64,000 bases of DNA, from contig NC_133658.1 of the NCBI RefSeq assembly GCF_037893015.1, forward strand, positions 426,341,890 through 426,405,889. Reading direction: 5' to 3'. Within the stretch, counting starts at the first letter, position 1, and each line of letters begins with the position of its first letter. Both the position numbers and the translations under genes were made by a program. The notes beneath the pieces are model-generated. The model ran no database searches, had not been told where the DNA came from, and was given only the letters and a program-made list of their open reading frames with translations. This DNA is from Macrotis lagotis (lineage: Eukaryota; Chordata; Mammalia; Peramelemorphia; Peramelidae). This document shows positions 34,918-44,855 of this stretch, piece by piece.

Positions 34918-35281
34918 ATCACCTTTGAAGGACTCATTCATTCCATCAGTGCAACAATTGGGAACAATTTTGGGCTGTCTGCAAAGGCAAGTGCCATCTG
35001 TATCCAGACAAGGAGCTGTGGAGTTTGAACAAAGTTCAAGGACTATTCCCTTTAATTTAGGAAAAAACCAGATATCTTATTGTTTGATCTTGTTACCTCT
35101 TAGAATTCTTGTCTCTTCTCTAAGGATATGATTTCTCTCTCATCACACCCAATTTGGATCAAGGTATAACATGGAAACAAAATAAAGACTGACAGATTTC
35201 TTTCCGTGGGGGGGGGGGGGAAGTAAGATGGGGGGAATTGTAAAACTCAAATAATATCTTTAATAAAAATTAATAAAAAAA
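34918..35281 (+). other. L1 3' UTR
   Basis: Contains 'caatttggatcaaggtataacatgg', a run of 14 G at 35207-35220, and a weak A-rich tail. The G-run is the purine tract typical of L1 3' UTRs. Confidence 0.85.
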
Positions 35282-35657
35282 GTAATAATTTGTATTTTGA
35301 AGATAGTACTTAAAAATTTATGTATAGAAGTCTCTAGCTATATTTGTAAACTGGGACTAAACTGTGATTATTTGCTTTGAGGGAAAAGCATCAATTTAAC
35401 ACGAGGAAGACAAAATAATGATGATAATTTGGGATTTCTCTGTGACAATCTCTACCCAAGTGTTATGTGAGAAGTATGGAGATGATGGGCAACCTCCTAG
35501 CCAGAAGGAGATGTTTAGTTATTTTAAACATAGTTAATAACTAAATGGGTTCATTGCAAAAAGTTGATTTTATTAAAAATATGAATCAGGGATATTGTGT
35601 TTTTACATCTCAAAATCTGTTTATTGCATTTCATTTACAATATTCTTCTTAGGTACA
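35282..35657 (+). other. ERV internal remnant between two L1s
   Basis: About 375 bases with no recognised repeat or frame, between the tails of two convergent L1s. By position it is ERV interior. Confidence 0.45.
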
Positions 35658-38600
35658 TGAGCCACTAACTAAAGGGCTGCTATGAATATTTTGGAACATG
35701 TACGACTTTTTCCATTTTTTACAATTTCTTCAGGATATAGTCCTAGAATTGGAATTGCTGGGTCAAAGGGTATGAATAGTTTTATTGCTCTTTGGCCATA
35801 GTGCTATATTGCTCTGCAGAAATGTTGGATCTGTTCACAAGTCCAATAGCAATGGATCAGTGTCCCAGTCCTCCCACAACCTCCCCAAATTGATCTTCTT
35901 CCCTTTTTCTCATCTGAGCTAATCTAATAGTTGTGAGATGATACTTCATTATTGTTTTAATTTGCATTTCTCTAATCAATAGTGATTTGGAGCATTTTTT
36001 CATATGCTTACATAGAGTTTTAATTTCTTCATTTGAAAACTGTCTGTTTATATCCTTTGACCACTTATCAATTGGGGAATTTCTTGTGACCTTATAAATT
36101 TGATGCAATTCTCTATACATTTTAGAAGTGAGACCTTTATCAGAACCCCTGGCTGTGAAGATTGTGTCCCAGCTTTCTGCTTTTCTTCTAATTTTGGCAG
36201 CATTTATTTTATCAGTGTAAAACCTTTTTAATTTAATATAGCCAAAATCATTCATTTTGCAGTTTATAATGTGCTCTAATTCTTGTTTAGTCATAAATTT
36301 GTCCCTTTTCCATAGATCAGATAGATAGAGCATTTTTTAGTCTATTAATTTATCTATGGTATTGCTCTTTATGTGTAAATCCTGTACACATTTTGACCTT
36401 ATTTTGGTATAGGGTGTGACATCTATGCCTAGTTTTTGCCATTCTATTTTACAGTTTTGTCAACAAGTTTTGTTCAAATTGTGATTTCTTATCCCAGAGT
36501 CTGATGTCTTTCTGTTTGTCAGATAGTAGACTGCCATAGTTGTTTACTGTGTTTTCTTTTGAACCTGTCATAATCCACTGATCCATTACTCTATTTCTTA
36601 ACTGGTACCAGGCAGTTTTGAAGATTGCCACTTTATAGTATAGTTTTAGATCTGGTAGAACTAGGATACCTTCCTTTATGTTTTTTTTTCATCAGTTCCC
36701 TAGCTATTCTTGCCCTTTTATTACTCCAGATACATTTTGTTACTGTTTTTACTAGCTCGGGAAATTATTTATGTGGTAGATTGATTGGTATGGCACTGAA
36801 TAAGTAATCTAATTTGGGTAGAATTGTCATTTTTATTATATTAGCTTGGCCCATCCATGAGCAATTGACATTTTTCCAATTATTTAGAACTTTCTTTGGG
36901 TTTAGACTTTCTTTGGGTTAGGAGAGCTTTATAATTGTGTTCACACAATTTCTGGGTTTGTCTTAGGAGGTAAATTTCCAAGTATTTAATGTTATCTACC
37001 ATTATTTTAAATGGCATTTCCCTTTCTATCTTTTCTTCTTGGGCTTTGTTGTTCATATGTAGAAATGCTAATGATTTATGTGGGCTTATTTTATATCCTT
37101 CTACTTTGCTGAATTTGTTAATTGTTTCACAGAGTTTTTAAAGATGATTTTCTCAGGTTCTCTAGGTATACCATCATATCATCTGCAAAGAGTGAAAGTT
37201 TTGCTTCCTCATTGCCTATTCTTATTCCTTCAATTTCTTTTTTCTTCTCTTATTACTGCTAGCATTTCTAATACTATACTGAACAGTAATGGTGATAATG
37301 GGCATCCTTGTTTCACCCCTGAATTTATTGGAAATACTCCAAATTTATTCCCATTAAATAGAACATTTGTTGATGATTTTAGATAGATGCAATTTATTAT
37401 TGTAAGGAAAATTCCATTTATTCCTATACTTTTTAGTGTTTTAATAGGAATGGATATTGTATTTTATCAAAGGCTTTTTTTAGCATCTATTGTTTCTGTT
37501 GCTTTTACTGTTGATATGTTTAATTATGTTGAGTGTTTTCCTAATGTTGAACCAACCCTGCCTGCCTGGTATAAATCCAATCTGACCATGCTGTGTTATC
37601 CTGATAATAACTTGCTGTAGTCTCATTGCTAAAATTTTATTTAAGTTTTTTGCATCAATATTCATTAGGGAGATTGGTCTATAATTTTCTTTGTTTTGGT
37701 TTTTCCTGGTTTAGGTATCAGCACAATGTTAGTCTCATAAAAGGAGTTTGGTAGAACTCCTTCCTCTCCTATTTTTTAAAATAGTTTATGTAGAATAGGA
37801 ATTAATTGTTTCTTAAATGTTTGGTAGAATTTACTTTTAAATACATCTGGATCTGGAGACTTTTTCTTAGGGAGTTTGTTGATGGTTTCTTCAATTATTT
37901 TTTCTGAAATTTGGTTAAGTAGTATATTTCCTCTTCTGTTAATCTGGGCAGTTTTTATTTTTGTAAATATTCATCCATTTCACTCCAATTTTTTGTCCAA
38001 TTTATTGGCATACAGTTTGGGAAAGTAGCTCTTTAATTTCTTCCTAATTGGTGGTTAACTCACCCTTTTCATTTTTGATACTGGTTATTTGGTTATCTTC
38101 TCTCTCTTTTTAAAATCAGATTAACCAGAGGTTTGTCTATTTTATTGATGTTTTCATAAAACCAAATCTTAGATTTATTTATGAGATCAATGTGTTTTTT
38201 TGCTTTCTATTTTATTAATCTCTCCCGATTTTCAGAATTTCTAGTTTGGTATTGAATTGGGGATGTTTAATTTGTTCTTTTTCTAGCTTTTTTAATTGCA
38301 CACCCAATTCATTAATCTCCTCTTTCTCTATTTTATTCATATGGATACTGAGAGATACAAAGTTTCCCCTCAAAACTGCCTTGATTACATCCCATAACTT
38401 TTGGTATGATGTCTCATTATCATTTTCTTGGATTATTGATCATTTCTATTATTTGTTGATTGATCCACTCATTATTTAAGATAAAGTTCTTTAATTTCCA
38501 GTTAGTTCTTGGTTTATCTTTCCCTGATCCTTTATTACATTCAATTTTTATTGCATCATGATCTGAGAAGTGTGTATTTATTTCTGACTTTCTGCATTTG

Positions 38601-39184
38601 ATTTTAATGTTTTTGTGCCCCTGTATATGGTCAATTTTGGTGAAGGTGCCATGTACTGCCGAGAAAAAATATATTCTTTTCTGTCCCCATTTTCTCCAGA
38701 GCTCTATCATATCTAAGTTTTCTAAGATTTCATTCACCTTCTAACTTCCTTCTTGTTTATTTTGTTGTTGGATTCATCTAGTTCTCAGAGAGGGAATCTC
38801 TAGGAATCTGAAAACTATCCCACTAGGTGCATACATGTTTAGCAATGATATAGATTCATTTCTGGTGGTGCCTTTTAAGAAGATGTAGTTTCCTTCCTTA
38901 TCCCTTTTAATGAGATTGATTTTTGTTTTTACTTTGAGATTAGAATCACTACCCCAGATTTTTTTTACTTCATCTGAGATATAATATATTTTGCTCCAAC
39001 CCTTTGCCTTTACTCTGTGCTTATCTTTCTGCATCAAATGTGTTTCTTGTAAACAACATATTGTTGGATTCTGGTTTTCAATCCATTCTGCTATCCATTT
39101 CTGTTTTATGGGACAATCCATCCCATTCACATTTTCAGTTAAGATTACTAATTCTGTATTTCCTTCTATGCTATCTTTCTCCAT
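35658..39184 (-). pseudogene. L1 ORF2 pseudogene (minus strand), C-terminus lost
   Basis: The start MEKDSIEGNTELVIL is preserved at 39184, followed by NVNGMDCPIKQKW, CCLQETHLMQKD and NMYAPSG (endonuclease). SDHDAIKIECN lies at about 38570, [13 protein letters not shown] at 37665, FADD at 37178-37189, and SDLWKRDKFMTKQELEH with PIDKWSKDINRQFSNEEIKTL at 36330-36000. Stops and shifts throughout. The Cys-rich tail is only partly present and the sequence ends before the family's usual stop. Catalytic residues QETH, SDH and FADD are visible. Confidence 0.92.
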
Positions 39185-40209
39185 TTATATTTATCTCTTT
39201 CCTTTTCTCTTTTTCCTCTTCTCCACAGTTTTACTACCTTTCTCCTATGATTTATTTTTTAAAAAAAATAAAATTCAGTTTATTTTTCACTTATACCTTC
39301 CCTTCCCTTTTTTCAGTTCCTTCTTCCTTTATCTTCCCTTTTCCAAGCCCCCCCCCCTTCCCTCTAAATTAAGTTAGATTTTTAAACCCAAGTGGGAATG
39401 TATCTTATTTCCTCACTGGGCTAAATCTATTGAATAGAATTTACACAGCATTTAGATTCTCCCTTCTTTCCCTCTAATATTATAAATCTTTGTGCCTCTT
39501 CCCTTGGTGCTCTAATATGCTTGATAAACTCCTATTGTTTTCAAGATATCATCACAGATTATTTATTTGATTGTTTGATAAGCAGCATTGACTCAAACTG
39601 CATCAAATTATAATCATTTTTTACCTTACCCCCTTTTCAAGTCTCTTTCAAGTATAAGCAGTCCTCTCCACAAGAAAAATATCCTCCAGTCATATCTTCA
39701 CCATTTGTGCCCCTCCCCACTGGCCTATTTTTTTTTCCCCACTTTACCTCCCCCCCCACCTCACCCAGGGTACTTAACCCCTTGTTAAGTGAAGGATCCT
39801 GATCTAATTTACTGAATGTATCTTGAAGATCTCTAAGTACCGGGAGGCTCTGGAGGTCTCACTGAGAACTTTACAAATGATTGTAAAGTAATAGAAACAC
39901 AGTCACAGATCCTTGCAGCTTATTGATGCCCTCATTAGACAAGGTGCTTAGTACCTTGTGATTAAAGTCAGTCAGAGTATAACGAGATATGTAAATTAAA
40001 GTTGACACTTGCTTTATGAGGAGTTTTTATCTCAAACATAGTGATGTAATCTTGCACCTCTTCAATTGAGGGACAAGACCTAATTAAACCTAAATCCTTT
40101 AGGTTCATTCTCTCCAATTATATTCTACCTTCTAATTATCCTTAGAGAAATAAAGTTCTAATGAGTTAAAATTGTTATATTTTCCCTTTTAGGGACCAAC
40201 ATTTGTTTA
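39185..40209 (-). other. L1 inter-ORF spacer (minus strand)
   Basis: About 1 kb between ORF1 and ORF2, with pyrimidine-rich plus-strand tracts at 39190-39370 and 39600-39780 (purine-rich in L1 sense). Part of it is recognisable in the L1 at 46385-47045. Confidence 0.85.
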
Positions 40210-41171
40210 AAACAGTTTTTTTAGTCCCTTTTTCATTTACCTTTTTTATGTAAATCTTCAGTTGTGTATTTGGCAATTGGATTCTCTGTTCAGTTCTGGT
40301 CTTTGTGCCAGGATATTCTAGAAGTCCTGTATTTCATTGAACATCCCTCTTATCCCCTGTACATTCTGTGTTGTAATCCCAGGTCCTTAACTCTCCAAAA
40401 TATGTTATTCCAGTTCTTCTGATCCTTCAATCTTGAAGCTAATAAGACCTTTGTTAGTCAGATTGTGTTCCTTTTGTATTTGAATAGTTTTCTTTTTTGC
40501 TGTTTGCAATATTCTCCCTTTTATTTGAAGGTTCTGGAATTTGGCCATTATAGCTCTGGGGTCTCTGGAGGAGTTCTGTGGATTCTTTAAAATTGTTATA
40601 TTGTTATCTTGTTCTAGTCGATTGGGACAGTTTTCCCTTATTTCCTGCATGATGTTTTCCTGGTTTTTCTGTTGGTCCAGGCTTTCTAGAAGTCCAATGA
40701 TTCGTAGATTGTCTTTCCTGGATTTGTTTTCCAGGTCATTCATTTTCCCTAGAAGGTACTTTACATTTTCTTAAATTTTTTCAGCCTTTTTATTTTATTT
40801 GATGGAATCTTGTAGTCTTATAGATTCATTGGTTTCTAACTGTTCAATTCTAGTTTTTAGGATTTTATTTTCTTCAATTACCTTTTGTAATTTCCTTTTT
40901 AAAGTGCTGAATTCTCTGGTCAATTTTTCATAATTTTCCTTCATGACTCTCCCTTCTTTTTTCCATTTTTCTTCTTCCTCTCTTCTTTGTTTTTTAAATT
41001 CTTTTTAAAGCTCTTTGATGAGCTTTTGTATTTAAGTCCAATTTATAGACTGTTTTGATACTTTCCCTATGAATGATTTTTCACAGCTTTCTTCTTCAGT
41101 CATGGCATTGCCGTCATCTTTATGTGAATTATTTCTCTATAGTGAGCACTTTTTTTAGCTTCATTTCTCAT
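40210..41171 (-). pseudogene. L1 ORF1 pseudogene (minus strand)
   Basis: Likely start at 41169-41171 (MRNEAKKS), a coiled-coil region without the 42-bp repeats of the plus-strand copy, then NKSRKDNLRIIGLLESLDQQ (RRM start, ~40720) and PRAIMAKFQNLQIKGRILQ. The C-terminal domain is traceable past 40405 in other frames to about 40210 ('AQRPELNRE'-like). Several stops and shifts. Confidence 0.9.
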
Positions 41172-41757
41172 CTTTGTTGTTGTAGTTCTGCTCCTGGCAT
41201 ATATATGGAATATAGATCCAAGCTTTTATTTTGCTGGGGCTGGGGTCTGATTCCTGGCTTGTTGTTGGCCAAGATGTTGCCTATGCAGTCCAGGCCTTGA
41301 CTTTGCAGAGATGTTTTTTTTTTTCTTTCTCACTTTTGTGTCCAGGTTCAGATTTAACAGAGGATTTTTCCTGACCCAGTCCTGTCTTTTATCCCAGTGC
41401 TCTCAGGCTTCAGACTTGTTTGGGGTTGGGATCCTCTATTCTGGCTTGCTATCCAGCTGCTGGGAACTCTGTTATTATTATAAACTGTTGGGACCTGGAC
41501 TGCACTGTGGCTAAAAGCCTCTTCCTGGCTTTCCCCACTCTCCTGCCTCCTGGACTTTTCTTCCCCTTTTCCCCCAAAGAGACTGACCTTCACTGAAGAT
41601 CCTCTACGATGTTTATAGTTGAAAACTTCTTTGAATTTTCTCTTTTTCTTGGTGGGATCTGTATTGTGAGTGTTAAAGTAGACACTTCATGTATCTTTGG
41701 TAGGGAAAGTCTCTTGGAGCTTGTTAGCTTAGTGCCACCATCTTGACCCCGCCCGGA
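41172..41757 (-). promoter_or_regulatory. L1 5' UTR (minus strand)
   Basis: About 585 bases, GC-richer than the surroundings. The 5' end reads cttccgggcggggtcaagat then ggtggc, a YY1-like site. Homologous to 44856-45388. Confidence 0.65.
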
Positions 41758-42231
41758 AGATCATCTGACTCCAACCTGGAAGATCATCCAAATTACCTTT
41801 TGGACACATGCAGTTTTAAAATGCTTTTTCAGTACATTTGTTTATACTTTTTTGAGCTTTTGTTTACAACTTATGTGGCATCTATTAATGAATCTGTGTT
41901 ATATTGGGACCCATGTTCTTATAAAAGGTATTTTGATACTGGTTTAGGATCATAAAGTCTAATTCTTGCCCTTTTTACACCTTCTACTTTTTCCTGAATT
42001 TTTGGACCTTTTTAAAATAGCCTTCTCTGTTACAATATCTCTGGTTTTTTGCTTGCTCATTTTTTCCCTTGAGTTTTAGTTATATAGTCTTAGCTATATA
42101 GCTCCAAGACCAGCCTCTGCAGGATGCCAACCAGCTGTGCCAGCCAATCATTCAATGAAGTCCCACTGTAATACATTCATCTCCAAATGGACTCTGAAAG
42201 GCCCAGAAGAATCTGGGTCCCAGATAATTTT
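41758..42231 (+). other. ERV 3' internal remnant
   Basis: About 475 bases between the L1 5' end and the purine tract. No env-like frame or other known motif. The first bases repeat ggaagatcatc twice (41755-41793). Confidence 0.5.
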
Positions 42232-42241
42232 GAGGGGGGGG
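42232..42241 (+). promoter_or_regulatory. Retroviral polypurine tract
   Basis: gagggggggg directly precedes the TG of the 3' LTR, where plus-strand DNA synthesis is primed. Confidence 0.85.
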
Positions 42242-42721
42242 TGATGCAAGGAAAAGATGAAAAGAATTGTGAACTAGCAGAAAAAAAATTGTAATCTTAA
42301 AGGCTACTAAATCTTGTTAAATTGGGTGGAGGTTCCCTACTCTTGAGATGAAAATTGACTACCATTATTTCATTGTTTAATGTAAAATTTCTATCTTGAT
42401 CTCCTCAGGCTTCAACTCTCTACCTCATTTCAGATCCAGTAAGGGTGAAGGGAATTCACCTTATGACCTCTGGATAAGGGGCAAGACCATAAAAATCTGG
42501 GTTGGACCTCTGCTTGGGGCCAGTTTTCTCTGACTCTCTCAGGCCCAGTCAACTCTGCTTGACTATTCTTTTATCTCTTTCTCTCTGTACCTATTATTGT
42601 CTTTTGTGTTGTAACTTCTTTTAATAAATCTTCATTTTTCTTTCCACACATGAATTCCTGGGTCTGAAAGTGATTCTTCACATGGCAGTAATTAATTGAA
42701 CCCAAGTAACCAGCGGCTACA
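42242..42721 (+). repeat. 3' LTR of the ERV
   Basis: 480 bases, TGATGCA..GGCTACA, polyadenylation signal aataaa at 42623-42628. Longer than the 5' LTR because of short indels (e.g. extra bases near 42355 and 42475). Confidence 0.92.
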
Positions 42722-42862
42722 AAGTGACTTGGCCAGGATAGTACAGCTAGGAACTATCTGAGGTCATATATATACATATATATGTATATATATGAATTCA
42801 GGTTTTCCTGATTTAGGACTTCTGATTACAGGCCAGTTCTATCTACTACCCCACCCAGCTGT
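42722..42862 (-). mobile_element. MAR1 SINE, right part split by the ERV
   Basis: aagtgacttggccaggatag continues the copy interrupted at 25598. A TA-rich microsatellite (42765-42794) has grown inside it. Head end 'ctactaccccacccagctg'. Confidence 0.9.
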
Positions 42863-42881
42863 TCTCATACTTACTATTGGG

Positions 42882-43245
42882 CAGCTAGATGACACAGTAG
42901 ATAGAGCATTGGTCTTGAAATCAGGAGGACAAGAACTTGAATCTGGCCTCTGACACTTATTAGCTGTGTGACCTTTGGCAAGTCATGTTAACTCGATTGC
43001 AAGTCATGTTAACTCAATTGCCTTGCATCCAGGACCATCTCTGCAAGTCATGTTAACTCGATTGCCTTGCATCCAGGACCATCTCTAGTTGTCCTGATTC
43101 TTTTCTGGCCCTGGACCCATATGACTCTGGAGGAGAAAGTAGACTGGTGCCCCAGCACAGTCCTCCCTCCCTCAAATCCAATTCATGTGCTTGTCATGGT
43201 ATCACCTCCCTGATGTCATGGTTTTCTTCAAGAATGAAGGCAAAC
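42882..43245 (+). mobile_element. Long-bodied marsupial SINE with internal duplication
   Basis: Head 'gggcagctagatgacacagtagatag', body 'ggaccatctct..gtcctgattcttttctggccctggaccc', 'caaatccaattcatgtgcttgtcatgg', end 'gaatgaaggcaaac'. This is a third SINE family, also seen partly at 50130-50288. A 44-bp segment is tandemly repeated (42978-43086). Confidence 0.85.
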
Positions 43246-43330
43246 ATTAATATTTATTAGCTGGATGAATTACTACTTCTTTGTGCTTCTTCCATTTTCT
43301 CACTTACAAATAAATAAATTACAGTAAAAA

Positions 43331-43410
43331 TGAACAGAGAACATTTAAATAGTGTTTTAAAATTTGGGAGGCTCTTTATAAATATTTTCTCATTTAATCT
43401 CAATAGTGTG
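43331..43410 (-). repeat. MIR-like SINE fragment
   Basis: 'tttaaaatttgggaggctctttataaatattttctcatttaatctc' resembles the inverted MIR 3' half. Confidence 0.5.
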
Positions 43411-43429
43411 AGGGAGGAATTGTTTTATT

Positions 43430-43640
43430 TTAATCTAGACTTTTTATGAAAATGACTAATACATAAATATTTTACATAATTGTACATGTTAACTATATCT
43501 GATTCTTTATCATCTCTGGAGTTGGGGGAAGGGAGAAAAGAAGAGAGAAATAATTTGGAACTCAAAACTTTATAAAAACAAATGTTAAAAATATATTTAT
43601 CATGTAATTGAGGGAAAAGCAAAAAAAAAGTTTTAAAAAA
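43430..43640 (+). repeat. L1 3'-UTR fragment
   Basis: 'gaaataatttggaactcaaaactttataaaaacaaatg' and 'atgtaattgagggaaaagcaaaaaaaaag' are an L1 3' UTR and tail on the plus strand. Confidence 0.8.
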
Positions 43641-43671
43641 GAGGAATGCTCTGAGTATTTCAAAAGATGAG

Positions 43672-44168
43672 AGATAGTACACTGTTGGTGGAGATTTTGA
43701 ATAGATCTCACCATTCTGGGAAGCAATTTGGAATCATGCTCAGAAATTTGTGGAACTACATACACTTTGAAGTATCTATAAGACTACTAGGTCTAAACCC
43801 CAAAGAAATTAAAGAAGGAGGGAAAGGATCCATATAAGAAATATGTGTAGCATCTCTTTTTGTTGTAGACACTAAGAGATTGTTGTTTGGGGGAATGATT
43901 CAATAAATTTTGGTATATGAATGCAATGGAATATTATGGATGAAATTCAGAACTAACAAGACCTTTATGAAGTGGTATAGAAAGGAGTGAGCAGAACTTA
44001 CAAAGCAATATATTCAATGATAATATTGTAGAGAAAAACAATTTTGAAAGATTTTGGAACCCTGATTTATGCAATGACAAAACTATAAGTCTAAATGAGT
44101 GAAGATTAAAGCTACTCATCTAGTGGACAGAGAACTGATAACAAAAGCAGAAAGTGGAAAGATATGTA

Positions 44169-44206
<38 letters not shown>

Positions 44207-44350
44207 AGTATATAGACATTGATTGCTTGGTAGCAATTTGTTGTGCTGGCCTTTGTATATATGTAGTAAGGAATTTGATATTTGTTTTTGTTTTGTAAAA
44301 TTTGCTTAATGCATGGAAAAATCATGGAGAGAGACAGATGAGACAGTGCA
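43672..44350 (+). repeat. L1 ORF2 C-terminal / 3'-UTR fragment
   Basis: 'tacactgttggtggagattttgaa', 'ccattctgggaagcaatttggaa', 'caatggaatattatgg', 'gaaaggagtgagcagaac' are ORF2 C-terminal sequence. A TA array (44167-44206) follows. No intact frame. 44351-44535 has no recognised feature. Confidence 0.82.
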
Positions 44351-44539
44351 AAAGCAACCCCCCCCCAAAAAAAAACCTGAAGTCCTTTCAGGCTCTAAAC
44401 ATTATATATCCCTGTAAATCAATGATTCCAATTTAATGACTCAGTGCTGATAGCATTAAATGCAAGTAAAGTGAATTCTATTTCTTATTTCACTTATCAC
44501 AATTCATTTACTAATTCACAGTAGAGACTGACAATTATC

Positions 44540-44790
44540 TATATTGTCAGTCATTTTGAACTCTTCCTGACCCCATCTGTTGATTTCTTGGCAGATTTCT
44601 GAGTGATTTTCTATTTCTTTCTTTAGCTCATTTTATGGATGAAGAAACTGAAACAAATGGGGTTAAGTGACTTGCCCAGGGTCACACAGCTAGTAAGTAT
44701 CTGGGGCCAAATTTGAACTCAGGAAAATGATTTTTCTTTCTGACTCTAGCCTCAGGGGACTACCTACTGTGGTGTCACCTAGCTACCCTT
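44540..44790 (-). mobile_element. MAR1 (CORE-type) SINE
   Basis: 'cagtcattttgaactcttcctgaccccatctg', 'gaaactgaaacaaatggggttaagtgacttgcccagggtcacacagc', head 'gtcacctagctaccc'. Confidence 0.9.
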
Positions 44791-44855
44791 GCTATCTGTG
44801 ACCTATCCTCAAGCTACTGGAGGAGCCCTTGGAGTCAAAGGTTGGGAGTTGAAAC

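Larger units (their letters stand above)
28757..35281 (+). mobile_element. Nearly full-length L1 retrotransposon (plus strand)
   Basis: It has a 5' end with cctgacaagatggtggagag, an ORF1 region (29214-30336), a 0.75-kb purine-rich spacer, an ORF2 region (~31068-34917), and a 3' UTR with a 14-G run and 'aaaactcaaataatatctttaataaaaa'. All domains are in order, but both ORFs carry stops and frameshifts. A clear target duplication was not found. It interrupts the ERV. Confidence 0.93.
35658..41757 (-). mobile_element. Nearly full-length L1 (minus strand), 3' end missing
   Basis: From right to left: 5' end cttccgggcggggtcaagat (41757 down), 5' UTR, ORF1 (41171-40210), a 1-kb spacer, ORF2 (39184 to ~35658). 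It stops inside the ORF2 C-terminus ('gggctgctatgaat') with no 3' UTR or poly(A). It belongs to the same subfamily as the L1 at 44856. ORFs are broken. Confidence 0.9.
25599..42721 (+). mobile_element. Old endogenous retrovirus, 17.1 kb including nested L1s
   Basis: Two related LTRs in the same direction (25599-26050 and 42242-42721) begin TGATGCA and end GGCTACA. The 4-bp direct repeat aagt (25595-25598, 42722-42725) flanks them inside a MAR1 SINE whose halves rejoin perfectly in register. A primer site follows the 5' LTR and a purine tract precedes the 3' LTR. Once the two nested L1s are subtracted, only about 3.6 kb of internal sequence remains, with no gag, pro, pol or env frame that I can recognise. 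It is a dead, heavily deleted copy. A 4-bp duplication suits gammaretrovirus-like (class I) elements. Confidence 0.9.

Noticed and set aside
39004-39377. Two overlapping ~125-codon frames rich in Phe, Pro and Ser
   Set aside because: They read through the pyrimidine-rich complement of the L1 inter-ORF spacer and ORF2 start. The composition comes from the tract, not from a gene.
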